The translations under genes and the position numbers were made by a program. A stretch of DNA of 64,000 bases from Bacteroides sp. CAG:770. GTDB taxonomy: Bacteria; Bacteroidota; Bacteroidia; Bacteroidales; UBA932. Under the pieces are notes generated by a model that was given only the letters and a program-made list of their open reading frames with translations, was not told the origin of the DNA and ran no database searches. Location of the stretch: assembly GCA_000435075.1 (NCBI GenBank), contig FR890669.1, forward strand, positions 23,343 through 87,342, written 5' to 3'. Position 1 is the stretch's first letter; each line of letters starts with the position of its first letter. Shown in pieces: positions 1 to 8,111 of the stretch.

Positions 1-562
1 CTGCAACCTGATCAAGGAAACCATAGTTTCCGCTTCCGCCATAAGACGATTCTGCAGTAAGTTCAGGATGGGACAGGAATCCGAAAAGACCCTCCCTATA
101 GTTGGCCGTGACGCCGATTACACCCTCTCTGGAAATGGCGGCTCCATCATAACGTGGTTCGGAACCGGAACCTGCCCTCAGGCCACCTCCATTGAAATAG
201 ATGAAGACAGGAAGTTTGTCCTTAGTGGTCTTGGCAGTTGTCCATACATTCAGATAAAGGCAATCCTCACTGCGTTTCGGACCTCTGAACGACATGTCAC
301 CGAAGATATTTGGCTGCATAGGGTCATTGCCGAAAGTCTTGGCCTCTCGTACGCCTTCCCATTTCTGCGGTGCCTGCGGTGCTTTCCAGCGGAGCTCTCC
401 TATAGGTGCCTGGGCAAAAGGGATTCCCAAAAATGTTTTTACGCCATTCTGGTCAAAACCTTCCAGAGTTCCCTGTCTGGTCTTGACTTGCAGACTTACA
501 GTGTCATTTGCGCATGACACCATGGCCATACCGGCCAGAAGTGAAAACAATAATTTTTTCAT
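1..562 (-). CDS. Type-B carboxylesterase lipoprotein, 3' part outside the window
   Basis: Reading the minus strand from the ATG at 560-562 gives 187 residues without a stop, running off the window start. The N-terminus is a lipoprotein signal ending in VSC with Cys17, so the protein is probably anchored in a membrane facing the periplasm. Residues 99-107 are EDCLYLNVW, the second signature of the carboxylesterase type B family (PF00135), which hydrolyses carboxylic esters. The oxyanion-hole motif, normally HGGG, reads NGGG at 124-127. The catalytic GxSxG serine would lie beyond the window edge, so activity cannot be judged. The gene is divergent from the alpha/beta hydrolase at 719. Substrate unknown; in gut Bacteroidales such genes often act on esterified glycans (family knowledge, not shown here). 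Confidence 0.9.
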   Translation of the reverse strand, partial: MKKLLFSLLAGMAMVSCANDTVSLQVKTRQGTLEGFDQNGVKTFLGIPFAQAPIGELRWKAPQAPQKWEGVREAKTFGNDPMQPNIFGDMSFRGPKRSEDCLYLNVWTTAKTTKDKLPVFIYFNGGGLRAGSGSEPRYDGAAISREGVIGVTANYREGLFGFLSHPELTAESSYGGSGNYGFLDQVA

Positions 563-664
563 ATCAACAGATTTTTATGTTTTGTGTTGTTATTCGAAAC
601 CGGCATTTTGCTGCAAAAATGATTCCTTGGTTTGGTAATCCCGAGAAAATACCGAAAATGAATA

Positions 665-672
665 TATCTTTG
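665..672 (+). promoter_or_regulatory. -7 promoter box of the alpha/beta hydrolase gene
   Basis: TATCTTTG matches the Bacteroidota -7 consensus TAnnTTTG and lies 47 bp before the ATG at 719. No good TTTG box sits 19-21 bp upstream. Confidence 0.5.
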
Positions 673-718
673 TCCGATGGATTGCCATGAATGCGTCCGA
701 TGTAATAATAAATGTACC

Positions 719-1726
719 ATGAATACCACAATTATTAGCATATTGACAACAATCTCCATTTCGTTCTCTGCGCTCAATGCCAGTGGACAGACATATCCTA
801 GTAAAGATCTCCAGCTGCAGATGCAGAAAGAGGAGACCGCATTCTTGGCGAATATGAAACCGGGATTGCAGCACACCCAGATGTTGGCTGTACGCGACGC
901 CATGAAAGGAGACTATTCAGCATTGGAACAAATCCGCCAGAGCCGTAATCAGGCGCCTGTGCTGCCGGAAACTGTTGAATCCAAGTATGTTACGCCTGAT
1001 CTCTGTCTCTTTTATCCTGTCAATGCTACTGAACGTAAACGTCCTTTGTTGCTTTATCTTCATGGCGGAGGATGGTGTTTCGGAAGCATAAACAGCTGTG
1101 CCCGCTTTTGTGCGGCATTGGCTGAAGCAGGAGACTGCTGTGTAGCTGCCCTGAACTATCGTCTGGCGCCAAAATATCCGTTTCCAATGCCATTGAATGA
1201 TTGCATGGATGCATTTGAATATTTGAAACAACATGCGGAAGAATGGGGATGCGATTCGTCGCGAATCTCTATCGGAGGCGACAGCGCAGGAGGAAACTTG
1301 GCTCTGGCTGCGTCAATGTCATTGACAGGCGTTCATAAGGTAATCCCAATTTACCCGGTGACAAAACTATTTACCGAGGTCACTTCGTCATGGAAGGAGT
1401 ATGCTCAAGGCTATGGTGATGATGCGGAACTTCTGGAAGCATTTAATGAGGCATATTCTTCCGGTAATTCGCATAACCCACTGGTATCCGTAGGTTTGGC
1501 CAGTGATGAGACATTGACGGAACTCCCTCCTGTACTCATCATTTCTGCCGGACATGATATACTTTTCGACCAGACTGCAGAGTTTGCCCGAAGGCTTCAG
1601 CGCCTTGGACATCCTCTTTCATATCATGTGTTTCCGACAGCGACACATCTCTTTATCACAGTCCCTGGCCAGCCAACTGCTTTTCATGAGTCCGTCAGGA
1701 TTGTCTCCCGTTTCCTGAATGAATAA
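719..1726 (+). CDS. Secreted alpha/beta hydrolase, hormone-sensitive-lipase type
   Basis: 335 residues from the ATG at 719. An in-frame start at 677 would lie only 5 bp from the -7 box and would put charged and Cys-rich residues before the hydrophobic signal peptide, so 719 is preferred. Residues 1 to about 23 form a signal peptide. HGGGW at 115-119 is the oxyanion hole and GDSAG at 187-191 holds the nucleophile Ser189. An acidic residue near 280 (GHD) and His near 312 (THLF) complete the triad. This is the alpha/beta-hydrolase fold-3 family (PF07859): esterase on small acyl esters. It is divergent from another secreted esterase, which suggests a shared role in de-esterification. Substrate unknown. 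Confidence 0.88.
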   Translation: MNTTIISILTTISISFSALNASGQTYPSKDLQLQMQKEETAFLANMKPGLQHTQMLAVRDAMKGDYSALEQIRQSRNQAPVLPETVESKYVTPDLCLFYPVNATERKRPLLLYLHGGGWCFGSINSCARFCAALAEAGDCCVAALNYRLAPKYPFPMPLNDCMDAFEYLKQHAEEWGCDSSRISIGGDSAGGNLALAASMSLTGVHKVIPIYPVTKLFTEVTSSWKEYAQGYGDDAELLEAFNEAYSSGNSHNPLVSVGLASDETLTELPPVLIISAGHDILFDQTAEFARRLQRLGHPLSYHVFPTATHLFITVPGQPTAFHESVRIVSRFLNE

Positions 1727-1839
1727 AGTTTTCTAATAATATTCAATCGATATCTTGTGTATAGATTGTAATTGACTCATGTATGTGCTTTTTGATAAAT
1801 TCTCATTATATTCGCAGAGTCAGAAGAAAAACAATATTT

Positions 1840-1847
1840 TAGCTCTG
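1840..1847 (+). promoter_or_regulatory. Probable -7 box of cassette 1
   Basis: TAGCTCTG differs by one base from TAnnTTTG and lies 12 bp before the ATG at 1860, favouring that start over the in-frame ATG at 1779. Confidence 0.35.
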
Positions 1848-1859
1848 GCTGATAATGTT

Positions 1860-2084
1860 ATGGCGGATAATAAGAATCAAGATGTAGCATATTTTCTTTC
1901 ATTTTGCATTGAACAATACAAAAATGAAAAGGGACTGAGTGGTTATGCGGCGATGGAATTATTTTCGAGATACAATGTTTTGGATTATTTGGCAGAGCAT
2001 TTCGATGTCCTGCATACGCAAAACAGCCGGTGGATTTTAGAAGATATAGATGAATTTATTAGAACGAGACAGTCGAATGAGTAG
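1860..2084 (+). CDS. DUF3791-family small protein, first gene of cassette 1
   Basis: 74 residues from ATG 1860, the usual length of DUF3791 proteins; an in-frame ATG at 1779 would add 27 residues of unusual composition. The conserved pattern is visible: FCIEQYKNEKGLSG, then LDYL, FDVLHTQ and a C-terminal IDEFI. It is all-alpha and has no signal peptide, so probably cytoplasmic. Its stop overlaps the next gene's start by 8 bp, so the two are translationally coupled. Biochemical role unknown; the same family heads the second cassette at 56373, so the gene order is kept although the sequences have diverged. It could be the antitoxin or adaptor of the neighbouring DUF3990 protein (inference). Confidence 0.78.
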   Translation: MADNKNQDVAYFLSFCIEQYKNEKGLSGYAAMELFSRYNVLDYLAEHFDVLHTQNSRWILEDIDEFIRTRQSNE

Positions 2085-2568
2085 GATGATATTTCATGGT
2101 AGTTTGGAAAAGGTTGTGGCTCCTGAGATTAGGGAGTCAAATCGAACGCTTGACTATGGCAGCGGTTTTTATACCACGACCTCATACGAACAGGCGGAGG
2201 CCTGGGTTAAGCGAAAGATGGACGAGAAGAAAGTTCTGCGCGGATATGTATGCGAGTATGAATTGGCAGAGGATGCGCTTCAAAATTTAAATGCTCTTGT
2301 GTTTGATGCTCCTACTGAGGAATGGGTGGATTTCGTAATGAAGAATCGCACACAGAAGAACTTTCACCACGAATATGATATAGTTTATGGACCTGTGGCC
2401 AATGACCGTGTTTATGCGGCATTTGCTTTATATGAAGGCGGCTTAATCGACAAGCAGACTTTGATTGCTGAGCTTAAAGCATATAGGCTTGTTGATCAGT
2501 ATCTTTTTCATACTGACAGGTCTCTTCTTTATGTCAGGTTTAAAGGAGCTTATGAGGTTACCTTATGA
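2077..2568 (+). CDS. DUF3990 protein, probable ADP-ribosyltransferase fold
   Basis: 163 residues. The start at 2077 overlaps the upstream stop; ATG 2086 is an alternative. The sequence carries FHGS at the N-terminus, GSGFYTT followed by a YxxAxxW helix, a central EEWVDFV and YDIVYGPVAND. The H, Y and E positions match the pattern of ADP-ribosyltransferase folds. I recall DUF3990 (PF13151) being grouped with that superfamily; this needs a profile or structure check. No signal peptide or membrane segment. Followed by an ATGA-overlapping small gene. Likely a toxin or effector acting inside the cell (inference). A homologue sits at 56591. Confidence 0.8.
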   Translation: MSRMIFHGSLEKVVAPEIRESNRTLDYGSGFYTTTSYEQAEAWVKRKMDEKKVLRGYVCEYELAEDALQNLNALVFDAPTEEWVDFVMKNRTQKNFHHEYDIVYGPVANDRVYAAFALYEGGLIDKQTLIAELKAYRLVDQYLFHTDRSLLYVRFKGAYEVTL

Positions 2569-2789
2569 ATATGAAAATTACACAGCAAAATGTTTATCTG
2601 CTTCTTCCCTCCAAATTAAGTTGGATGGCTGCCATGTTGGCTGAAGACAAAGGCATAACTATCGTGGATGCCATGAAATTGTTGTATTCTTCAGATACAT
2701 ATTTGAGGTTGGAACAGGAATCCACTAAGTTATGGCATCTTGGTCCTGTTGCTCTATATCATGATTTTCAGAAGGAGCATCAATCATAA
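2565..2789 (+). CDS. Small helical protein, third gene of cassette 1
   Basis: 74 residues, starting in an ATGA overlap with the DUF3990 stop, so it is co-translated. It contains a LYSSDTYLRLE segment matched by LYSSETYKRLC in the 57079 gene, and both end in a segment around an aromatic-rich turn (GPVALYHDF and GAVYVFSYL). No known catalytic motif and no signal peptide. Its strict linkage to DUF3990 in both cassettes suggests a partner or immunity role. Function not known. Confidence 0.72.
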   Translation: MNMKITQQNVYLLLPSKLSWMAAMLAEDKGITIVDAMKLLYSSDTYLRLEQESTKLWHLGPVALYHDFQKEHQS

Positions 2790-2832
2790 TCTGCTCAAAT
2801 ACAGCATATTTCGTGGAGATAGGAAAATGTGC

Positions 2833-2840
2833 TATCTTTG
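2833..2840 (+). promoter_or_regulatory. -7 box of the AlaX-like gene
   Basis: TATCTTTG matches TAnnTTTG and is 17 bp before ATG 2858. It overlaps the N-terminal extension that a start at 2813 would give, so 2858 is the real start. Confidence 0.6.
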
Positions 2841-2857
2841 GAAAAATAACACTTATC

Positions 2858-3322
2858 ATGGAAGAGCCAATTTTGAATTCACATAACAAAGCAGAATACG
2901 AGCCGGCGCACACGGCTGAGCATATACTTAACCGCACTATGGTCAACATGTTCGGGTGCCCGCGTTCCCGCAATGCCCACGTCGAGCGGAAGAAAAGCAA
3001 ATGCGACTACATTCTCGAAACCTGTCCTACGGACGGGCAGGTTGCCGCAATCGAGGCAAAGGTCAATGAAATTATCAATGCTGCACTGCCGGTGACTATA
3101 CGTTTCGTGTCGAAGGAAGAGGCCGCTGACATCGTCGATCTCAGCAAGTTGCCTGAAGACGCATCGGAGACCCTCCGTATCGTAAGTATCGGGGACTATG
3201 ATGATTGCGCCTGCATCGGAGCTCATGTGGCCAACACCTCTGAGATAGGGGAGTTCAAGATAATAAGTCATGATTTCAATGACGGAATCTGGCGTGTCCG
3301 CTGGAAAGTCATAGCTGAATAA
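2858..3322 (+). CDS. AlaX-like aminoacyl-tRNA editing domain protein
   Basis: 154 residues from ATG 2858, chosen because the -7 box lies just upstream. It is a stand-alone second additional domain of the threonyl/alanyl-tRNA synthetase type (PF07973). The metal-binding pair HTAEH is at about residues 16-20 and the C-terminal CxxxH appears as CIGAHV. Such free-standing proteins hydrolyse mischarged tRNA(Ala) in trans. At this length it matches short AlaX forms. It is monocistronic between cassette 1 and the efflux operon. Confidence 0.8.
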   Translation: MEEPILNSHNKAEYEPAHTAEHILNRTMVNMFGCPRSRNAHVERKKSKCDYILETCPTDGQVAAIEAKVNEIINAALPVTIRFVSKEEAADIVDLSKLPEDASETLRIVSIGDYDDCACIGAHVANTSEIGEFKIISHDFNDGIWRVRWKVIAE

Positions 3323-3376
3323 TAGCGTAACAATCAGGTAATTGAAAAGTTTGTGTCAATGTAACAGAAAAAATAT

Positions 3377-3417
3377 TATATTCGCATGTTAACAATACTG
3401 TTAAACACATGTGTTAA
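3377..3417 (+). promoter_or_regulatory. Efflux operon promoter with palindromic operator
   Basis: TATATTCG at 3377-3384 is one mismatch from the -7 consensus, with TTTG at 3350-3353 (spacing 23, a little long). At 3401-3417 lies TTAAACACATGTGTTAA, a near-perfect palindrome, and further GTTAA copies follow to about 3440. A palindrome just downstream of the start site and upstream of a tetR gene is a plausible operator for that repressor (inference). Confidence 0.45.
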
Positions 3418-3518
3418 TTTAAAAACTAAGTGTTAATACATGTATAATGCATTGAAGATTAAAGAGTTATTCTAAATCTTCGGATAGGTGACCAGAAGAT
3501 TTACTAAGAACAGGATAT

Positions 3519-4139
3519 ATGAAAATGAGAGAAAATACAGAGGCGGCGATTTTGGAAGCTGCCGACAGACTTTTCAAGGAAAATGGCTTCAAAGGTACGA
3601 CAACTACATTGATAGCGGGGCAGGCAGGTGTTACACATGCCATGCTTCACTATTATTTCAGGACGAAGGAACAGATATTCATAAAAGTCCTGGACGGATA
3701 TATAATGCAGATGCATGGAGAACTGAGATTGTCAATGTCTCCGGACAAAGGTATGATGGAGACTGTCTGTGAGGTCACGGCAAAACTCTTCGATTTCATG
3801 AAAACACATCAGGGAGAGCTGCGCCTGCTGCTTGAGATAGCTGAGACTCATCCGGAGTACCTGAAGAAATATCGTGATGGTATAAGCGTGATGGTAGGAC
3901 AGGCATTTTCACGACACGATGAAAGACTGAAAGAGGCTGTGTCTAAGGGACTTGTGGCACCAGTGTCGATGGCGAACCTGATTCTGGAAATCATTATGGC
4001 AGATTACTCAGTATTTGCTTTGTTGCCGATGATACGCCTGGCATTGGGAAACGATCCGGAGAAGTTGTCCGCATTCCTCGAAGAACAGAGGGAGAATGCC
4101 GTGAGACGAGTAAGAGACTATCTCGCTGTCAGAAAATGA
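3519..4139 (+). CDS. TetR-family repressor of the efflux operon
   Basis: 206 residues. Residues about 8-55 are a TetR helix-turn-helix with the typical recognition segment VTHAMLHYYFRTKEQIF. The C-terminal part is a helical ligand-binding and dimerisation domain, as usual for the family length. It is the first gene of a run of seven on the same strand and ends 25 bp before the TolC gene. It most likely represses the operon and is relieved by a transported compound. The palindrome at 3401-3417 is its probable operator. Confidence 0.88.
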   Translation: MKMRENTEAAILEAADRLFKENGFKGTTTTLIAGQAGVTHAMLHYYFRTKEQIFIKVLDGYIMQMHGELRLSMSPDKGMMETVCEVTAKLFDFMKTHQGELRLLLEIAETHPEYLKKYRDGISVMVGQAFSRHDERLKEAVSKGLVAPVSMANLILEIIMADYSVFALLPMIRLALGNDPEKLSAFLEEQRENAVRRVRDYLAVRK

Positions 4140-4164
4140 AGAACTATATCTAAACACATACATT

Positions 4165-5439
4165 ATGAAACCGATATTGAAAACTGTGTGCGTTTCGCTG
4201 GCTGCAATATTTGCCGGTAATGTCGCAAGTGCGCAGACTACTCTCGACGAGTGTATCGGATTTGCCTACGACAATTATCCTCAGATCCGGGAAATGTCAC
4301 TTATTGAGACAACTAAGGACATTGACCTTAGAACTGCGGCTTTTGCCTGGCTTCCACATCTGAACATTTCGGGCAAAGCGACATTGCAGTCTGAGGTCGT
4401 GGAGATGCCGATTGAAATACCTGGGATGGATATCAACATTCCGCATGACCAGTATGGCCTGACTGCAGAATTCACACAGCAGATTTGGGACGGCGGAACC
4501 AGCCATGGCCAAAGAGGATTGGCCGAGGCGGGAGCAGAGGTGAAAAGGACACAACTTGAGACCAATCTTTGGGCAATCAGATCGAAGGTTCAGAATATTT
4601 ACCTCGGTATAATATTGATTGATAAGCAGATGAAGCTCAATGACCTCCTTAGGGAAAACCTTGAGAGAAACGCTGAAGAAGTAAGGAGCCTTATCAATGG
4701 AGGTGTTGCTCTTCCTACGGACCTGGACCAGGTGAGTGTCAATATTTTAAGTTGTCTTCAGCAGCGTGCCTCACTTGAAGCCGACCGCAGGTCCTATGTG
4801 AAGTTGCTGGGCCTGATGACAGGACGTGACATGACAGGCGTTGAACTCGTAATTCCACAGGAAGCCGTTGATTTCCAGGATGACGGAGGCCGTGATTTCG
4901 CGACTCGTCCGGAGATGGCTCTTTATTCGGCTCAGCTCAGACAAAATGAATTGCAACTCCGTCAGCTGAATACCCTCATTTCACCAAAACTGAATCTTAG
5001 TCTTCAAGGCGGTTACGGACGGCCCGGCATGAATATGCTTTCGGGAGATTTCTCGACTTATTTCGTGGCCGGAATTAAACTCCAGTGGAATATCGGTTCT
5101 CTCTATACTCGCAGCATGGACAAACGTAAGATAAAAGCTGACGAGCAGAAGATTGAACTCACGAGAAAGACTTTTGTGCTCAATAACTCGATTGAGGCAG
5201 AGCAGAAGAACAATGCTATCGTGAAGGCCCGCGATGTGCTCGACCGCGATTCGGAGATAATTGCACTCCGTCAGAGAATCCGCGAGGCCGGAGAAAACCA
5301 GTATCGCGAGGGAACGATAAAGATGAATGATTATTTGTCAATGCTGGATGAGGAGTATAAGGCAAAGGCAAATGAGTCGATGCATGAAGTCCAGCTTATG
5401 ATGGCTGTTTATGACATGAAGAATACCCTCGGAAAATAG
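4165..5439 (+). CDS. TolC-family outer-membrane efflux protein
   Basis: 424 residues with a signal peptide cleaved after ASA at residue 23. The remainder shows the duplicated OEP pattern (PF02321): long amphipathic helices around residues 125-190 and 335-415 alternating with strand regions that include NISGKATLQ and NLSLQGGYG. It forms the trimeric outer-membrane duct of a tripartite pump. It stands between the regulator and the membrane-fusion protein, the standard order for such operons. Confidence 0.88.
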   Translation: MKPILKTVCVSLAAIFAGNVASAQTTLDECIGFAYDNYPQIREMSLIETTKDIDLRTAAFAWLPHLNISGKATLQSEVVEMPIEIPGMDINIPHDQYGLTAEFTQQIWDGGTSHGQRGLAEAGAEVKRTQLETNLWAIRSKVQNIYLGIILIDKQMKLNDLLRENLERNAEEVRSLINGGVALPTDLDQVSVNILSCLQQRASLEADRRSYVKLLGLMTGRDMTGVELVIPQEAVDFQDDGGRDFATRPEMALYSAQLRQNELQLRQLNTLISPKLNLSLQGGYGRPGMNMLSGDFSTYFVAGIKLQWNIGSLYTRSMDKRKIKADEQKIELTRKTFVLNNSIEAEQKNNAIVKARDVLDRDSEIIALRQRIREAGENQYREGTIKMNDYLSMLDEEYKAKANESMHEVQLMMAVYDMKNTLGK

Positions 5440-5507
5440 TCCGGCATTGACAGAATGATCATGCAAAAAGACATTGGAATACAATAACATTGAAATTAAT
5501 TTAAGTT

Positions 5508-6401
5508 ATGGTAAGATATGAAATGCTGGCAGCTGCGGCTGCTTTGTCAATATTGGCAGGCTGTCGGAATGACATTGATTTCGATGCTTGCGGACAGATT
5601 GATGCTGAACAGGTTACGGTTTCTGCGGAAGCAAGTGGAAGGATACTTTCTCTCAATGTCAGAGAGGGGGATATGCTCGATGCCGGTTACATGGTGGGTG
5701 CCGTGGATTCGGTGCAGACTGCACTTCAGATTCGCGAACTGGAGCAGAGGCGGGATGGTGCAAGGTCACGACTCATAGACATTGACCGCCAGCAGACTCC
5801 TCAGAAAGACCAGCTTGCTAGCCTTGAAAATGATTACAGACGTTATAGTTCGTTGTTGGCCAATAATGCTGCAACCCAGAAGCAGGTAGATGACCTGCGC
5901 AGCCAAATCGATATCCAGAAAAGTCAGATGGCCGCTCAGAAACAGACATGGGAGAGGAACAACAGCTCGGTGCAGTCGGAAATATTGACTTATGAAATCC
6001 AGATTGCCGAGAAGAAAGACCAATTGGCTAAATGCCGTATCTGTGCGCCTGTTGCCGGTACTGTCTTGACCAAATATGCCAATGAAGGTGAGAGTGTTAC
6101 AGTGGGCAAACCTCTGTTCAAACTCGCAAATCTCGCCGAAACATATGTGAGAGCATACTTTACCACATCGCAGCTAGCGACTCTGAAACTGGGCGATGAA
6201 CTTAAGGTCATTCCTGACGATGGAAGCGCAAGTCCAAAGGAATATACCGGCCGTGTGATATGGATTTCTTCACATGCTGAGTTTACTCCTAAGGATATCC
6301 AGACGAGGGATGAACGTGCCGAACTTGTTTATGCCGTGAAGGTTGCGGTACCTAATGACGGTGTTCTCAGACTTGGTATGTATGCTTATGTAAGAAAATA
6401 A
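5508..6401 (+). CDS. HlyD-type membrane-fusion lipoprotein
   Basis: 297 residues with a lipobox LAGC (Cys19), so it is anchored by lipid in the inner membrane. A biotinyl-lipoyl-like half domain (EQVTVSAEASGRILSLNV) at about 33-60 is followed by a coiled-coil hairpin at about 65-155. The second half of the lipoyl domain (CRICAPVAGTVLTKY) is near 178-192 and beta-barrel strands run to the end. This is the periplasmic adaptor that joins the ABC exporter to TolC, similar in layout to E. coli YbhG. It is followed after 11 bp by the first ATPase gene. Confidence 0.86.
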   Translation: MVRYEMLAAAAALSILAGCRNDIDFDACGQIDAEQVTVSAEASGRILSLNVREGDMLDAGYMVGAVDSVQTALQIRELEQRRDGARSRLIDIDRQQTPQKDQLASLENDYRRYSSLLANNAATQKQVDDLRSQIDIQKSQMAAQKQTWERNNSSVQSEILTYEIQIAEKKDQLAKCRICAPVAGTVLTKYANEGESVTVGKPLFKLANLAETYVRAYFTTSQLATLKLGDELKVIPDDGSASPKEYTGRVIWISSHAEFTPKDIQTRDERAELVYAVKVAVPNDGVLRLGMYAYVRK

Positions 6402-6412
6402 ATTCGAAGGAC

Positions 6413-7318
6413 ATGGATGCGACGATTGTTGCCGATGACCTTTGTAAGTCATACAAAGAGGTTGCGGCCATTAAAGATATCTCCCTGAAAATCGACAAAG
6501 GTGAGATTTTCGGTCTGATCGGGCCTGACGGTGCTGGGAAGACCACACTCTTTCGTATCCTTACGACATTGTCTCTCGCAGACAGCGGAACAGCAAGTGT
6601 ATGTGGACTTGACGTGGTAAATGACTATGTCAGAATACGTTCCGAAATCGGATACATGCCGGGACACTTCTCTCTTTACCAGGATTTGAGTGTCGATGAG
6701 AACCTTCAGTTTTATGCGAGCATTTTCGGGATGGATACGAAATCCGGTTATGACAATATCAAAGAAATATATTGCCAGCTCGAACCGTTCAGGAAAAGGC
6801 GGGCAGGTGCGCTGTCTGGCGGTATGAAGCAAAAACTGGCACTATGCTGCGCATTGGTCCACAAGCCTAAGGTCCTGTTCCTCGACGAGCCGACTACCGG
6901 CGTCGATGCGGTCAGTCGAAAAGAGTTCTGGTCAATGCTGAAGAGAATACGGGAAAGCGGGGTAAGTATTTTCGTCTCAACTCCTTATATGGATGAGGCG
7001 GCGCGTTGTGACAGGATTGCAATGATCTCTGAAGGTCATATTTTGGGAAGCGGTACCCCTGACAAGATCCGTGAGACATTCCCGGACAAACTTTATGCGG
7101 CAAGCGGCAGTGATATTTTCGGTATTCTTAAAGCCATCAGGGCGATAAAGGATGTTAAAGACTGTAATTCCTTCGGGTCTGTCTGTCATGTATCTGTGGG
7201 TGATGGCGGGCCTGATGCCGCGTATTTGGAAGGAGTTCTGAAACAGGCCGGATTTACGGACTGTAAAGTGGTCCAGATAGAGCCTGGCATAGAGGATTGC
7301 TTTATGCGGTTGTCATAA
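6413..7318 (+). CDS. ABC exporter ATPase, first of two
   Basis: 301 residues. The Walker A motif GPDGAGKTT lies at 37-45, the signature LSGGMKQ near 139 and Walker B VLFLDEPTTG near 157-166. The H-loop, where ABC ATPases normally carry His, reads STPYMDEA, so the switch His is replaced by Pro. The second ATPase (7359) keeps its His but has a degenerate signature. If the two pair, both defects fall in the same composite nucleotide site. The C-terminal region after residue 225 is a short extra domain common in YbhF-like ATPases. It energises the permeases at 8112 and 9254. Confidence 0.88.
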   Translation: MDATIVADDLCKSYKEVAAIKDISLKIDKGEIFGLIGPDGAGKTTLFRILTTLSLADSGTASVCGLDVVNDYVRIRSEIGYMPGHFSLYQDLSVDENLQFYASIFGMDTKSGYDNIKEIYCQLEPFRKRRAGALSGGMKQKLALCCALVHKPKVLFLDEPTTGVDAVSRKEFWSMLKRIRESGVSIFVSTPYMDEAARCDRIAMISEGHILGSGTPDKIRETFPDKLYAASGSDIFGILKAIRAIKDVKDCNSFGSVCHVSVGDGGPDAAYLEGVLKQAGFTDCKVVQIEPGIEDCFMRLS

Positions 7319-7358
7319 GACATTGACCTAGTGGTTTTTACTTGGATTTTGAGCGGAG

Positions 7359-8108
7359 ATGAAAACAGATAACATTGACAAGAGCATTAGTGTCCGCGAC
7401 CTTACGAAGAAATTCGGGGATTTCACGGCGGTGGATCACATCTCATTCGATGTGGCTAAAGGTGAAATTTTCGGATTCCTCGGGGCGAACGGTGCGGGCA
7501 AGACGACAGCTATGAGGATTCTATGCGGACTCAGTCTTCCGACATCAGGAGAGGGAACTGTAGCCGGGTTCGATATCCGGACCAGGCAGGAGGAAATCAA
7601 GAAACATATCGGCTACATGAGCCAGAGGTTCACTTTGTATCCCGACCTGAAAGTCTGCGAGAATATCGAATTGTTCGGAGGGATATACGGCCTGAATGAC
7701 AGGCAAATAGAAGAAAAGAGAAGGTCAATGCTGCAACGTCTTGGTCTTGAGCAGGTTTCCAATATGTACGTGAAGGAAATGCCTCTTGGATGGAAACAGA
7801 AACTCGCATTCAGTATAGCGATGATTCATGACCCGGAAATACTCTTTCTTGATGAACCGACAGGAGGAGTGGATCCTAAGACACGAAGAAATTTCTGGGA
7901 TATGATCAATGAAGCGGCCGAGTCCGGGATTACTGTTTTCGTAACGACTCATTACATGGACGAGGCAGAGTATTGCGATAGAGTTTCCATTATGGTGGAC
8001 GGACGTATTGAAGACCTTGACAGTCCTGTCGCATTGAAGAAAAAATATGGCGCCAAAGATATGGACGGGGTGTTTGCACTTCTTGCCGGGCGCGCTGAAA
8101 GAGAATAG
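7359..8108 (+). CDS. ABC exporter ATPase, second of two
   Basis: 249 residues. Walker A GANGAGKTT at 42-50, Walker B ILFLDEPTGG and H-loop TTHYMDEA are intact. The signature motif is altered: PLGWKQ stands where LSGGQ-like residues are expected. E. coli YbhF carries two ATPase domains in one chain; here they are split into two genes. It ends 3 bp before the first permease, so expression is coupled. Confidence 0.88.
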   Translation: MKTDNIDKSISVRDLTKKFGDFTAVDHISFDVAKGEIFGFLGANGAGKTTAMRILCGLSLPTSGEGTVAGFDIRTRQEEIKKHIGYMSQRFTLYPDLKVCENIELFGGIYGLNDRQIEEKRRSMLQRLGLEQVSNMYVKEMPLGWKQKLAFSIAMIHDPEILFLDEPTGGVDPKTRRNFWDMINEAAESGITVFVTTHYMDEAEYCDRVSIMVDGRIEDLDSPVALKKKYGAKDMDGVFALLAGRAERE

Positions 8109-8111
8109 ATT

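Noticed and set aside
68..517. Open frame of 149 codons on the plus strand
   Set aside because: It is antisense to the carboxylesterase gene, whose protein sequence is clear, and has no family signs.
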